Part shown: one piece after another, positions 31,509 to 40,244 of the stretch
Numbering within the stretch: the stretch's first letter is position 1
Layout: each line of letters starts with the position of its first letter
From: Falsiroseomonas stagni DSM 19981
GTDB lineage: Bacteria; Pseudomonadota; Alphaproteobacteria; Acetobacterales; Acetobacteraceae
Length of the DNA: 44,541 nucleotides
Direction: 5' to 3'
Assembly: GCF_900114315.1 (NCBI RefSeq)
Contig: NZ_FOSQ01000022.1
Coordinates: 1 to 44,541 of the forward strand
Translations under genes and position numbers: made by a program
The notes under the pieces: generated by a model
Database searches by the model: none
What the model saw: only the letters and a program-made list of their open reading frames with translations
What the model was told of the DNA's origin: nothing

Positions 31509-32978
31509 ATGACGCTCCCCTGGATGGCGGCGAAGATCCTGCTGCGTCCCGTGGCGGAGCTGCGCCCGCATGCCGGCAATGCCCGCGTCCACGGCGCCGC
31601 GCAGCTAGAGCAGATCAAGGCCAGCATGCTGGCCTTCGGGTTCACCAACCCGCTGCTGGTGGACGAGGACGGCGTGCTGATCGCCGGCCATGGCCGGCTC
31701 GAGGTCGCGACGGCGATCGGCATGGCCAAGGTGCCGGTGATCGTGCTGCGGCATCTGTCCGCGGCGCAGAAGGACGCGCTACGGCTCGCGGATAATCGCA
31801 TCGCGGAGAATGCGACCTGGGACCAGGCGCTGCTGCGTGACGCGCTCGCCGCGGTGCAGGCGGCGCAGGAGATCGACCTCGGCGCGCTCGGCTTCTCGGC
31901 GGATGAGCTCGCAGACATCCTCGCGGCGGCTGGAGATGCCGTGTCCGACGGCGACGCGCCCGAGGCTCTGTCCGCGGATCCCGCCGAGGGGGGCGGTGCG
32001 GCAGGCGCGGCGGATGCGGGGGAGCCGGCGGAGGATCCCGCCGACGCCGATCCGGAGCCGCCGCGCCAGGCCGTGACCCGCCCAGGCGATCTCTGGCTGC
32101 TCGGCGAGCATCGCCTGCTCTGCGGCGACAGCACCGACGCCGCCAGCGTGGCGCGCGTCATGGGCGAGGACCGCGCCGCGCTGCTGTTCACATCGCCGCC
32201 CTATGGAAACCAGCGGGACTACACCACCGGCGGCGTCACGGATTGGGATGCCCTGATGCAGGGCGTATTCCAGCACCTCGACGCGGCCATGCGGCCCGAT
32301 GGCCAGGTGCTGGTGAACCTCGGGCTGATCCATCGCGACAATGAATGGCAGCCCTATTGGGCTGCCTGGCTGGACTGGATGCGCGCCCACGGCTGGCGCC
32401 GGTTCGGGCTCTACACCTGGGACCAGGGGCCTGGCCTGCCGGGCGACTGGAACGGCAGGCTGTCGCCCGCCTTCGAGCTCCTGTTCCACTTCAATCGAGA
32501 ATCCCGCCGCCCCAACAAGATCATCCCCTGCCGCTGGGCGGGGCACGTCAATTCCGAGAAGGGTGGCCTCCGCGCCAAGGACGGCACCGTCGGCGAATGG
32601 CAGCATGCCGGCCAGGGCGTCCAGGAGACTCGGATCCCGGACAACGTGCTGCGCATCACACGGCACAAGGCCCGCGGCATCGAGACGGAGCACCCCGCGG
32701 TGTTCCCCGTCGCGCTGCCTGACTTCCTGATGCGCGCCTATGCCGACGACGACGACGTGGTGTTCGAGCCATTCGCTGGTGCCGGCACCACCATCATCGC
32801 CGGCCAGCGCACCGGCCGCCGCGTGCGGGCGATCGAGCTCGCGCCTGCCTATGTCGACCTAGCCGTGGTGCGGTGGCGGATGCTGCATCCCAACCTACCG
32901 GTGACGCTGGCGGACGATGGCCGCGATTACGACGCCGTTGCCGCAGCGCGGACGGAGGTCACTGCCGATGCAGCCTGA
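31509..32978 (+). CDS. ParB-N domain fused to DNA methyltransferase (TSPPY type)
   Basis: 489 aa. The N-terminal ParB/Srx-like domain has RPHAGNARVHGAAQLEQIKAS, FTNPLLVDEDGVLIAGHGRL and LRLADNRIAE. After an acidic Ala/Glu/Asp linker (about 145-185) comes a methyltransferase with the catalytic TSPPYG (228-233) and the AdoMet motif FEPFAGAGTT near the C-terminus, a circular order typical of beta-class enzymes. TSPPY is common in N4-cytosine methyltransferases but N6-adenine cannot be excluded. It is an orphan phage enzyme that may protect phage DNA from host restriction. It overlaps the second methyltransferase by 11 bases. Confidence 0.88.
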   Translation: MTLPWMAAKILLRPVAELRPHAGNARVHGAAQLEQIKASMLAFGFTNPLLVDEDGVLIAGHGRLEVATAIGMAKVPVIVLRHLSAAQKDALRLADNRIAENATWDQALLRDALAAVQAAQEIDLGALGFSADELADILAAAGDAVSDGDAPEALSADPAEGGGAAGAADAGEPAEDPADADPEPPRQAVTRPGDLWLLGEHRLLCGDSTDAASVARVMGEDRAALLFTSPPYGNQRDYTTGGVTDWDALMQGVFQHLDAAMRPDGQVLVNLGLIHRDNEWQPYWAAWLDWMRAHGWRRFGLYTWDQGPGLPGDWNGRLSPAFELLFHFNRESRRPNKIIPCRWAGHVNSEKGGLRAKDGTVGEWQHAGQGVQETRIPDNVLRITRHKARGIETEHPAVFPVALPDFLMRAYADDDDVVFEPFAGAGTTIIAGQRTGRRVRAIELAPAYVDLAVVRWRMLHPNLPVTLADDGRDYDAVAAARTEVTADAA

Positions 32979-34212
32979 CCTCGTCGTCTCCACACTGCCG
33001 GTCGCGGCGCTGGTCCCCTATGCCGAGAATGCCCGCACGCATTCGCCGTCGCAGGTGGCCCAGATCGCTGCCTCCATCGCCGAGTTCGGCTTCGTGAACC
33101 CTGTCCTGGTCGACGCCGAGGGCGTGCTCATCGCCGGCCACGGCCGGGTCATGGCGGCGAAGCAGCTGGGCCTCGCCTCCGTACCGCTGCTGCGGCTTGG
33201 CCATCTCTCCCCGGCGCAGGCGCGGGCGCTACGCTTGGCCGACAACCAGATCGCGCTGAATTCGGGCTGGGACGAGGCGCTGCTGGCCGCCGAGATCGCC
33301 CGCATTCGCGACGAGGCGGTGGTCGACCTGGACGTGCTCGGCTTCTCGGGCATGGAACTGGACCGGCTGCTGGCGGCGGCCGACGCTGGCCTCGGCGATG
33401 ATGCCGACGAGGCGCCGCCGCCGCCCGTAGTGCCAGTGACGCGCGCCGGCGACCTCTGGCGCTGCGGCGAGCATCGGCTGCTCTGTGGCGACGCGACGAA
33501 GCTGGCCGACGTGCAGCGCGCGCTCGGCGCCGGGCACCTGGCCGACATGGGCTTCGTCGATCCGCCCTACAACGTGGCCTATGAGGGCGGCACCGCGGCC
33601 AAGATGACCATCGCCAATGACGCGCTCGGCGGCGGCTTTCCAGAGTTCCTCCGGCCCGCGCTGGCCAACCTGCTCTCGGCGACAAAGGGCGCCTGCTACG
33701 TCTGCATGTCCTCGTCCGAGTGGCCAACGCTGCATCGCGTCTGGCAGGAGGCAGGCGGGAAGTGGTCGAGCACGATCATCTGGGCGAAGAACACCTTCGC
33801 GCTTGGCCGTGCCGACTACCACCAGCAGTTCGAGGCGATGCTCTACGGCTGGAAGGCAGGCGCGCAGCACTACTGGTGCGGCGCACGTGACCAGGGGAAT
33901 GTCTGGCACTTCGACAAGCCGGCGCGGAACGACCTGCACCCCACCATGAAGCCGGTGGCGCTGGTCGAGCGAGCGATCCGCAACAGCAGCAAGCCGCGGG
34001 ACACGGTGCTGGACTGCTTCGGCGGGTCGGGCACCACGATGATCGCGGCGGAGCGCACGGGACGTCGCGCAGTGCTGCTGGAGATCGATCCCGCCTATGC
34101 CGACGTGATCGTGCGGCGGTGGCAGGAGACGACCGGCGAAGCCGCGGTTCTGGAGGGTGACGAGCGGGTCTTCGCGGACATCGCGTCGTGCCGGGCTGCC
34201 GCCTCGACGTAG
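32968..34212 (+). CDS. ParB-N domain fused to DNA methyltransferase (DPPY type)
   Basis: 414 aa. Architecture repeats the previous gene: ParB-N with PYAENARTHSPSQVAQIAAS and VLVDAEGVLIAGHGRVMAAK, a short linker, then a catalytic DPPYN (198-202) and DCFGGSGTTMIAAERTGR. The DPPY motif and the LHPTMKPVALVERAI block fit N6-adenine beta-class enzymes. The two proteins are clearly related in the first 200 residues but differ in the catalytic tetrapeptide, so they probably modify different bases or sites. The DUF393 gene converges on it with a four-base gap. Confidence 0.88.
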   Translation: MQPDLVVSTLPVAALVPYAENARTHSPSQVAQIAASIAEFGFVNPVLVDAEGVLIAGHGRVMAAKQLGLASVPLLRLGHLSPAQARALRLADNQIALNSGWDEALLAAEIARIRDEAVVDLDVLGFSGMELDRLLAAADAGLGDDADEAPPPPVVPVTRAGDLWRCGEHRLLCGDATKLADVQRALGAGHLADMGFVDPPYNVAYEGGTAAKMTIANDALGGGFPEFLRPALANLLSATKGACYVCMSSSEWPTLHRVWQEAGGKWSSTIIWAKNTFALGRADYHQQFEAMLYGWKAGAQHYWCGARDQGNVWHFDKPARNDLHPTMKPVALVERAIRNSSKPRDTVLDCFGGSGTTMIAAERTGRRAVLLEIDPAYADVIVRRWQETTGEAAVLEGDERVFADIASCRAAAST

Positions 34213-34216
34213 GGTG

Positions 34217-34579
34217 TCACCGCCAGAGGCGGCGGACGCGCAGGAAGACGCGGTAGCCGATTTCCAGGACGGGAAGCACCATCGGCGATGCCGCGAGCCG
34301 CCCGGCCCATGCGAGCTTCGGGAGTTGCTGCCAGATTTCGGCGAAGGCGGCGGCACCGGACGCCAGGCTGCCGTCGGCGCGCCGGACATGCATGCGCGCC
34401 AGCGCCGCGTCGCGCGACAGACCAGGACCGAGACCAGTCGCATCGCACGCGGTGACGTCGACGAAGTCGAGCCGTTCCGCGCCTTGGACCTTGCGGTACT
34501 GACCGATCTCGCGCGAGCAGATCGGGCACGCGCCATCGTAGTAGACGGTCGTGGTGGGCGCGGCGCTGGACGTGTTCAT
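34217..34579 (-). CDS. DUF393 (DCC-type thiol-disulfide) protein, probable moron
   Basis: 120-aa member of DUF393, thioredoxin-like proteins with a DxxCxxC motif: VYYDGACPICSREIGQYRKV (Cys18, Cys21). YDGACPICS is the family signature; LPKLAWAGRLAASPMVLPVLE supplies the C-terminal helix. The proposed role is dithiol redox chemistry, but substrates are unknown. The gene is on the opposite strand to all surrounding phage genes and has its own extended -10 promoter about 90 bases upstream, the usual design of a moron expressed during lysogeny. The start at 34579 is preferred over 34666, which would lie inside the promoter. Confidence 0.85.
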   Translation of the reverse strand: MNTSSAAPTTTVYYDGACPICSREIGQYRKVQGAERLDFVDVTACDATGLGPGLSRDAALARMHVRRADGSLASGAAAFAEIWQQLPKLAWAGRLAASPMVLPVLEIGYRVFLRVRRLWR

Positions 34580-34665
34580 GCCGCAGACATGGCCCCTGGG
34601 TTGCTCAGCACCAGGGCGCCTGGTCTTGGGAGCTGCGAGGATCATCCGTCGATCCAGAACTCCCA

Positions 34666-34674
34666 ATCATAGCA
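34666..34674 (-). promoter_or_regulatory. Extended -10 promoter for the DUF393 gene
   Basis: On the minus strand TGC-TATGAT forms an extended -10 element in an AT-rich patch. No good -35 is visible, as is usual for extended -10 promoters. The start point would be near 34659. Confidence 0.4.
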
Positions 34675-34769
34675 ACAAGATAACGCTGCATCTTGCTTGG
34701 CTCGTGCGCGCCACAGCGCGAATGGTCCGTCACACGCAGGGGATGCCCTGCACCACGACGGAGACGACC

Positions 34770-35006
34770 ATGACCGACCGCACCGCCCGCGCCGCCCGCA
34801 ACCAGGAACGCAGCCTCGAAGCCTTCCTCGCCGAGAAGGCGCGCTTCGACGCGATGGTCGCCGAGCTTCAGCAGATGAGCGCGGACCACTTCGGCGCGGA
34901 TCCCGACACGGTGCTCTGGGGCGCGCATGCCAGCCTGCAGCACTGGAACAGCCTGCTGGCGCGGGTGACGGACTCCTACCTGAAGCGTGGCGAATGGGCC
35001 GAATGA
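34770..35006 (+). CDS. Small phage hypothetical protein
   Basis: 78 aa. Helical and charged (ARNQERSLEAFLAEKARFDAMVAELQQM), then DTVLWGAHASLQHWNSLLARVTDSYLKRG. It has no recognised family. A GGAG-like sequence lies upstream of the ATG at 34770. The stop codon overlaps an ATG at 35003 that is in frame with the next gene, so coupling to a longer form of the DUF3489 protein is possible. It probably belongs to the same transcript as that gene. Confidence 0.65.
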   Translation: MTDRTARAARNQERSLEAFLAEKARFDAMVAELQQMSADHFGADPDTVLWGAHASLQHWNSLLARVTDSYLKRGEWAE

Positions 35007-35101
35007 CGCGATCCACTCCCGCGCAGCCCCGACCGGCAGCGCCGGCGGGGCTCCCGGCAGTAGGGGCCGATGACCGGCGCCCGGAACCGGAGACCACCAC
35101 G

Positions 35102-35959
35102 ATGACCAAGCTTTCCGATACCCAGCGCGTGATCCTCAGCGCCGCCGCGCAGCACGAGATGGGACTGGCTCGCGCGCCGAAGACCCTGCCGGCCGCGGCG
35201 CGCAACGCGGTGTTCCGCAGCCTGATCAAGAACAACCTGCTGACCGAGATCAACGCGCCGCGGGAGCATGTCGGGCTGGGCTGGCGGCAGGATGACGACG
35301 GCACCTGGATTGTGGCGCGCATCACCGACGAGGGGCTGCGCGCCATCGGCATCGACCCCAACGAGGGCAACGCGGTGGCCGGCGAGCCCGACTGCTCCGG
35401 CATCGAGGGCAGCGTGCCCGACACGGCGCGCACGGCGCCGCCGGCCGCGGAGCCCGCGCCGAAGGATGCCGCCGCCGACGAAGCCGCCCAGGGCGCGCTC
35501 CTGCGGGAGGAAATTACCCTGCTCGACCAGGCCCTCGCGGCACGCGCTGCCGCGCCGCGGACCAGCCTGCGCGACGCCGCCGCGGCGGTGCTCGCCGCCT
35601 GGGACGACGAGGCCAACCGCGCCACGGACATGATCACCGCGCTCGATGCCCCGATGGAGGCGCTGCGCACCCTGCTCGCTGGCAAGCCTGCCCGCGCCCC
35701 GCGCGAGGCCGGAGCGCCGCGCAAGCGGCGGGAGGGTACGAAGCAGGAGCAGGTGCTCGCCATGCTGCGCCGGCCCGAGGGCGCCACGGTCGCGCAGATC
35801 GCCGAGGCGACGGGCTGGGCGCAGCACACAGTCCGCGGCTTCTTCGCCGGGTTGAAGAAGAAGGGCCACGCGGTCGAGGTGAAGTCGCGGGAGCGGATGG
35901 TCGGCCCCAACAAGACGGGCGCGAAGGGCTCCTTCACCATTTACCACCTGCCGGCCTGA
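35102..35959 (+). CDS. DUF3489-domain protein with C-terminal winged helix
   Basis: 285 aa. The C-terminal 70 residues are the DUF3489 domain, a small winged helix: GTKQEQVLAMLRRPEGATVA, EATGWAQHTVRGFFAGLKKK and GSFTIYHL. The N-terminal part begins KLSDTQRVILSAAAQHEMG, a pattern also seen in these proteins, and the middle is a disordered Ala/Pro/Glu linker. GGAG precedes the ATG at 35102; a start at 35003 would add 33 low-complexity residues. It is likely a DNA-binding regulator, placed just before the terminase module and a strong hairpin. Confidence 0.82.
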   Translation: MTKLSDTQRVILSAAAQHEMGLARAPKTLPAAARNAVFRSLIKNNLLTEINAPREHVGLGWRQDDDGTWIVARITDEGLRAIGIDPNEGNAVAGEPDCSGIEGSVPDTARTAPPAAEPAPKDAAADEAAQGALLREEITLLDQALAARAAAPRTSLRDAAAAVLAAWDDEANRATDMITALDAPMEALRTLLAGKPARAPREAGAPRKRREGTKQEQVLAMLRRPEGATVAQIAEATGWAQHTVRGFFAGLKKKGHAVEVKSRERMVGPNKTGAKGSFTIYHLPA

Positions 35960-35979
35960 CCACGGAGCCGGACACGTCG

Positions 35980-36009
35980 AGGGCCCGCCGCCGGCAGGTA
36001 GCGGGCCCT
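35980..36009 (+). terminator. Strong hairpin between early and late modules
   Basis: AGGGCCCGC (35980-35988) pairs perfectly with GCGGGCCCT (36001-36009) around a 12-base loop, followed by TTGTT. It starts 21 bases after the DUF3489 stop. The T-run is short, but position and stem strength suit a transcription terminator that late transcription must pass. Confidence 0.7.
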
Positions 36010-36049
36010 TGTTCGTGATGACCATCACGTGCGGCGGGAGGTCGCCGCC

Positions 36050-36565
36050 ATGCCGGAACTCACCGCCTCAACGCGCGAGGCCGCCCGTCGCCTCGGCGTC
36101 AGCGACACCGCCATCCACAAGGCCGAACGCGCGGGCCGCATCGCCCGCGAGCCGGACGGTCAGTGGGATATCGACAAGACCCGCCGCCGCCTGATCGAAA
36201 CCGCTGATCCCGCCCGCTCGCCGCTGGCCAGTAGCGCCGGCGCGGATGGCACGCCCTTCGCCCGGCTGAAGGTCGCGCAGCTCGCCCTGAAGGTGGAGGC
36301 GCAGCGCCTCTCGCTCGACGAGACCAAGCGTCGCCTGGTTGATGTCACCGAGGCGAATGCCGCACTCGACGAGATCGGCAGCACGATGCGCGACGCGCTG
36401 CTGAACTGGCCGGCCCGCGTCGCCGGCCTGATCGCCGCCGAGATCAGCGTCGACCCACATTTGCTGCAGACCATTCTGCAGAGCCACATCAACGACCTGC
36501 TGACGGAGGCGGCCGATCGCTTCGATCCAGCAGGCCTCGGAGGGGACCGGTCTCCGCAGCCGTGA
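36050..36565 (+). CDS. Terminase small subunit (Nu1-like)
   Basis: 171-aa DNA-packaging protein. The N-terminal HTH (TREAARRLGVSDTAIHKAERAG, about residues 5-27) recognises the packaging site in this family. The C-terminal part is helical (LDEIGSTMRDALLNWPARVAGLIAAE) and similar to phage Nu1-like subunits. GGGAGGT nine bases upstream supports 36050 rather than the ATG at 36029. Its TGA is five bases before the terminase large start, as expected for paired packaging genes. Confidence 0.85.
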   Translation: MPELTASTREAARRLGVSDTAIHKAERAGRIAREPDGQWDIDKTRRRLIETADPARSPLASSAGADGTPFARLKVAQLALKVEAQRLSLDETKRRLVDVTEANAALDEIGSTMRDALLNWPARVAGLIAAEISVDPHLLQTILQSHINDLLTEAADRFDPAGLGGDRSPQP

Positions 36566-36569
36566 GCAT

Positions 36570-38504
36570 GTGCGCCGGCGCGTCGGCGCCATGCTCCGCC
36601 CGCCGCCGCAGCTCACCGTCTCGGAATGGGCCGAGCGCCATCGCATGCTCGGCAGCCGCGCCTCGGCGGAGCCTGGCCCCTGGCGCACCAGTCGCACGCC
36701 ATATCTGAAGGACGTGATGGACGCGCTGTCCGCGGTGCATCCCGCGCGCCGCGTGGTGTTCATGAAGGGCGCGCAGGTCGGCGCCACGGAAAGCGGCAAC
36801 AACTGGCTCGGCTACATCATGCACCACGTGCCGGCACCCGCGCTGGCGGTGCAGCCGACTGTGGAACTGGCCAAGCGCTTCTCGCGCCAGCGCATCGACC
36901 CGCTGCTGGAGGAAACGCCGGCGCTGCGGGAACGGGTGGCGCCGGCCCGCGCGCGCGACAGCGGCAACACGATGCTGTCGAAGGAATTCCCCGGCGGCAT
37001 CCTGGTGCTGACCGGTGCCAACAGCGCGGTCGGGCTGCGCTCGATGACGGCGCGGTTCCTGTTCCTCGACGAGGTGGACGCCTATCCCGGCGACGTCGCC
37101 GGCGTGGGTGATCCGATCGCGCTCGCCGAAGCCCGCGCCCGCACCTTCGGCTGGCGACGCAAGGCCTTCCTGGTCAGCACGCCGACCATCGCGGGCCGCA
37201 GCCGGATCGAGCGGGAGTATCTGGCCTCCGACCAGCGGCGGTTCTTCGTGCCGTGCACGGCGTGCGGCGAGATTCAGTGGCTGCGCTTCGAGCGGCTCAT
37301 CTGGGAGAAAGGCGCCCCGGAGACGGCTCGGTATCACTGCAGCGCCTGCGACCATCCCATGCAGGAGCACGACAAGACCGCCATGCTTGGCGACGGCGAA
37401 TGGCGCGCGACGGCGGAGGGCCAGGATCCGCGCACGATCGGCTTCCATATCTCGGCGCTCTACTCGCCGGTCGGCTGGCTCTCCTGGGAGCAGATCGCCC
37501 GGGATTGGGAGTCGGCCCAGGGCAAGCCCGAGGATATCAAGACCTTCAAGAACACGGTCCTGGGCGAGACCTGGCAGGAGCAGGGCGAGGCCCCGGATTG
37601 GGAGCGGCTCGTCGAGCGCCGCGAGGACTTCGCCATGGGCGTGGTTCCGACCGGCGCGCTGGTGCTCACGGCCGGCGTCGACGTCCAGGACGATCGCCTG
37701 GAATGCGACGTCTGGGGCTGGGCCGAGGGCTTCTCGTCCTGGCTGGTCGACCATGTCGTGATCCAGGGCAGCCCTCGGGACCGCGAGCCCTGGGACGAAC
37801 TCGCCAAGCTCCTGGCGCGCGACTGGCCGCGGCACGGCGGTGGCGCGATGCGCATCGCCCGGCTCTGCGTCGACACCGGCGGTCGGGACACGGCGGCAGT
37901 CTATGGCCACCTGCGCCGGCTGCGGGATCCGCGCATCGCGCCGACCAAGGGGATCGACGGGTGGAACCGCGCCCAGCCCGTCCAGGGCCCGACGCCGGTG
38001 GATGCGCTGGTCAATGGCCAGAAGCTCCGGCGCGGCTTGAAGCTCTGGACCGTCTCGGTTTCCACATGGAAGGCCGACCTCTATCGCCGGCTCTGGCTGG
38101 GGCGCGGCGACACGGAGGAGCTGCCAGCGGGCTGGGTGCATCTGCCGCGCGCGATCGAGGTGGAATGGGTCAAGCAGCTGGTCGCCGAGCAGCTGCGCAC
38201 CACGAAGGATCGCCGCGGCTTCGCCCGGCAGGAATGGGCCAAGCTGCGGGAACGGAACGAGGCGCTGGACTGCGCCGTGCTCGCCCGTGCGGCGCTCTGG
38301 CTGCTCGGCGCTGATCGCTACGGCGATCGGTTCTGGCAGCAGCTGCGGGACCAGATCGCCGATGCCCCGCTCCGGGCGAGCGAAATTCCCGCTGCCGGGA
38401 ATGTCGCTGACCCATCACCGCCATCGCAGGCCGCGCCGGCACAGGCGCTCGACACCCAGCGCCTGCGGGGCTGGCTGGCGCCGCGCAGTGGCTGGCTTCG
38501 CTGA
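36570..38504 (+). CDS. Phage terminase large subunit (GpA family)
   Basis: 644-aa packaging motor and nuclease. The ATPase has a deviant Walker A KGAQVGATES (66-75) as usual in GpA, and Walker B ARFLFLDEVD (161-170). A C-x2-C / C-x2-C zinc pair (CTACGEIQ, CSACDHPM) follows. The nuclease part starts at LTAGVDVQDDRLECDVWGW. It cuts concatemeric DNA and drives it into proheads with the small subunit. The start may be GTG 36570, as listed, or ATG 36591; neither has a strong ribosome site. It belongs with lambda-type head modules. Confidence 0.93.
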   Translation: MRRRVGAMLRPPPQLTVSEWAERHRMLGSRASAEPGPWRTSRTPYLKDVMDALSAVHPARRVVFMKGAQVGATESGNNWLGYIMHHVPAPALAVQPTVELAKRFSRQRIDPLLEETPALRERVAPARARDSGNTMLSKEFPGGILVLTGANSAVGLRSMTARFLFLDEVDAYPGDVAGVGDPIALAEARARTFGWRRKAFLVSTPTIAGRSRIEREYLASDQRRFFVPCTACGEIQWLRFERLIWEKGAPETARYHCSACDHPMQEHDKTAMLGDGEWRATAEGQDPRTIGFHISALYSPVGWLSWEQIARDWESAQGKPEDIKTFKNTVLGETWQEQGEAPDWERLVERREDFAMGVVPTGALVLTAGVDVQDDRLECDVWGWAEGFSSWLVDHVVIQGSPRDREPWDELAKLLARDWPRHGGGAMRIARLCVDTGGRDTAAVYGHLRRLRDPRIAPTKGIDGWNRAQPVQGPTPVDALVNGQKLRRGLKLWTVSVSTWKADLYRRLWLGRGDTEELPAGWVHLPRAIEVEWVKQLVAEQLRTTKDRRGFARQEWAKLRERNEALDCAVLARAALWLLGADRYGDRFWQQLRDQIADAPLRASEIPAAGNVADPSPPSQAAPAQALDTQRLRGWLAPRSGWLR

Positions 38505-38517
38505 GAGGAGGACGATC

Positions 38518-38754
38518 ATGGACCCGACCGTCCTCGCCTGGGCGTTGGCGCAGCCTGCCGGCACCCGCGCCGCCGTCCTGGCCGCGGCCTTCACGGGCGG
38601 CACCACGCGCGTGACCTTCGATGGCCGAACCGTGGAGTACCGCTCCCTGGACGAACTCGGCCGCGCCCTGTCGGTGCTGCACACCGCGGAGAACGCCGCC
38701 GCGCGCCGGCCCAGCGTGACCTTCGCCAGCTTCTCCCGCGAGGGCAGCAGGTGA
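38518..38754 (+). CDS. gpW-like head-tail joining protein
   Basis: 78 aa. The pattern MDPTVLAWALAQPAGTRAAV, then TGGTTRVTFDGRTVEYRS and LDELGRALSVL matches the small gpW fold (two helices and a hairpin) which seals the portal in lambda-like phages. GAGGAGGA precedes the ATG. Its TGA overlaps the portal ATG (TGATG). The position between terminase and portal is exactly where lambda has W. Confidence 0.82.
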   Translation: MDPTVLAWALAQPAGTRAAVLAAAFTGGTTRVTFDGRTVEYRSLDELGRALSVLHTAENAAARRPSVTFASFSREGSR

Positions 38755-40244
38755 TGGGCCGTCTCCGCGATGCCTGGCACGCGCTCCGTGGCTATGCCGC
38801 CGCGCAGGACAGCCGCGCCTCGAGCTGGGCGGCCTCGGGCGGCAGTGCCACCGCGGAGGTTGGCGCCGCGGCCCCCACCGTGGCGCGCCGCGCCCGCGAT
38901 GCCGTCCGCAACGACCCCTACGCAGCGCGCATCGTCGACCTCTGGACCGGCAACGCTGTGGGCGCCGGCATCACAACCCGCTGGCCGGACAAGCCGCACG
39001 CCGAGGCCTGGCGCCGCTGGTCCGACAGCACCGCCTGTGACGCGGAGGGGCGGCTCGATCTCTATGGCCTGCAGGCGCTGGTCATGCGAGCGGTCGTGGA
39101 GAGCGGCGAATGCTTCGTCCGGCTGCTACCCGCCGACATCACGGCGGCCAATCCGATCGGCCTGCGGCTCCAGGTGCTGGAGAGCGACCACCTCGACGCG
39201 GCACGTCAGGGCGTCATCGAGGGCGTCCCCACCCTGCAGGGCATCGGCCTCGGCGAGGCCGGCGAGCCAGTCGGGTACTGGCTGCACCGCGTCCATCCCG
39301 GCGCGTCCTGGCTGCTGCCGGGTGGTGCCACCTGGCTGAGCAGCCAGCGTGTCCCGGCCCGCGACGTGCTGCACATCTATCGCAAGCGGCGCCCCGGCCA
39401 GCTGCGTGACGTCTCCTGGCTTGCCCCGGTGCTGACGCGGCTGCGCGATCTCGGCGACTACGAGGCCGCGCTCCTCATGAAGGCCAAGATCGAGGCCTGC
39501 CTGGCCGCGGTGGTCTCCGAGGACGGCGACGAGTCCATGACCGGCCCGGCGTCGGGCCTGCTGCGCGACGCCCAGGGCCGCACGGTGGAGAGCTTCGAGC
39601 CGGGCATGATCCTGTATCGCCGCGGCATGGGATCCGTGGAGGTAGTGAATCCCTCCGGCGGCGGGTCGCACGCGGCGTTCGCACGCCGTGCGCTGGAGGC
39701 GTCCGCGGTCGGCACCGGCCTCACTTACGACCAGGTCGCCGGCGATCTCACCCAGGCGAACTACTCCTCGCTGCGGGCCGGCAAGATCGAATTCCGCCGG
39801 CTCTGCGAGCAGGTCCAGTACGGCATGCTGATCCCGATGCTGGTGCGGCCGATCGCGGATCGCTTCCACGCGCAGGGCGCGCTGCTCGGGCTCTGGCGCG
39901 CCGAGGTGCCTGAGGGCCTATCGCACGTCCCGCCGGCCCACGAGATGATCGACCCGCTCAAGGACACCACCGCGCTGATCGCGCAGGTCCGCGCCGGCTT
40001 CGTGCCGCAGCCCGAGGCGGTCGGCGCCTTCGGCTACGACTTCCGCCAGGTGGTGGAGATGATCCGCGAGGCCAATGCGCTGCTCGACGAGGCCGGCCTC
40101 TCGCTCGACAGCGATCCGCGCCGCGTCGCCAAGTCCGGCGCCGCGCAGGACGCAGCCCAGCTGGCCGCCATTGAGATCGCCGCCACCGGTGCCGCATTGC
40201 CACGCGCGGAGGCGCCCACCACTTCCCCAGGAGCCACACCATGA
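38754..40244 (+). CDS. Lambda-family portal protein
   Basis: 496-aa portal forming the dodecameric DNA entry ring. Recognisable parts are RRARDAVRNDPYAARIVDLW, TGNAVGAGITTRW, VLHIYRKRRPGQLRDVSWLA, and SVGTGLTYDQVAGDL-like text (VGTGLTYDQVAGDLTQANYS), which are standard for gpB-type portals. The start is ATG 38754; a GTG one codon earlier is also possible. The C-terminal tail is Ala/Pro-rich. The next gene overlaps its stop by four bases. Confidence 0.93.
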   Translation: MGRLRDAWHALRGYAAAQDSRASSWAASGGSATAEVGAAAPTVARRARDAVRNDPYAARIVDLWTGNAVGAGITTRWPDKPHAEAWRRWSDSTACDAEGRLDLYGLQALVMRAVVESGECFVRLLPADITAANPIGLRLQVLESDHLDAARQGVIEGVPTLQGIGLGEAGEPVGYWLHRVHPGASWLLPGGATWLSSQRVPARDVLHIYRKRRPGQLRDVSWLAPVLTRLRDLGDYEAALLMKAKIEACLAAVVSEDGDESMTGPASGLLRDAQGRTVESFEPGMILYRRGMGSVEVVNPSGGGSHAAFARRALEASAVGTGLTYDQVAGDLTQANYSSLRAGKIEFRRLCEQVQYGMLIPMLVRPIADRFHAQGALLGLWRAEVPEGLSHVPPAHEMIDPLKDTTALIAQVRAGFVPQPEAVGAFGYDFRQVVEMIREANALLDEAGLSLDSDPRRVAKSGAAQDAAQLAAIEIAATGAALPRAEAPTTSPGATP

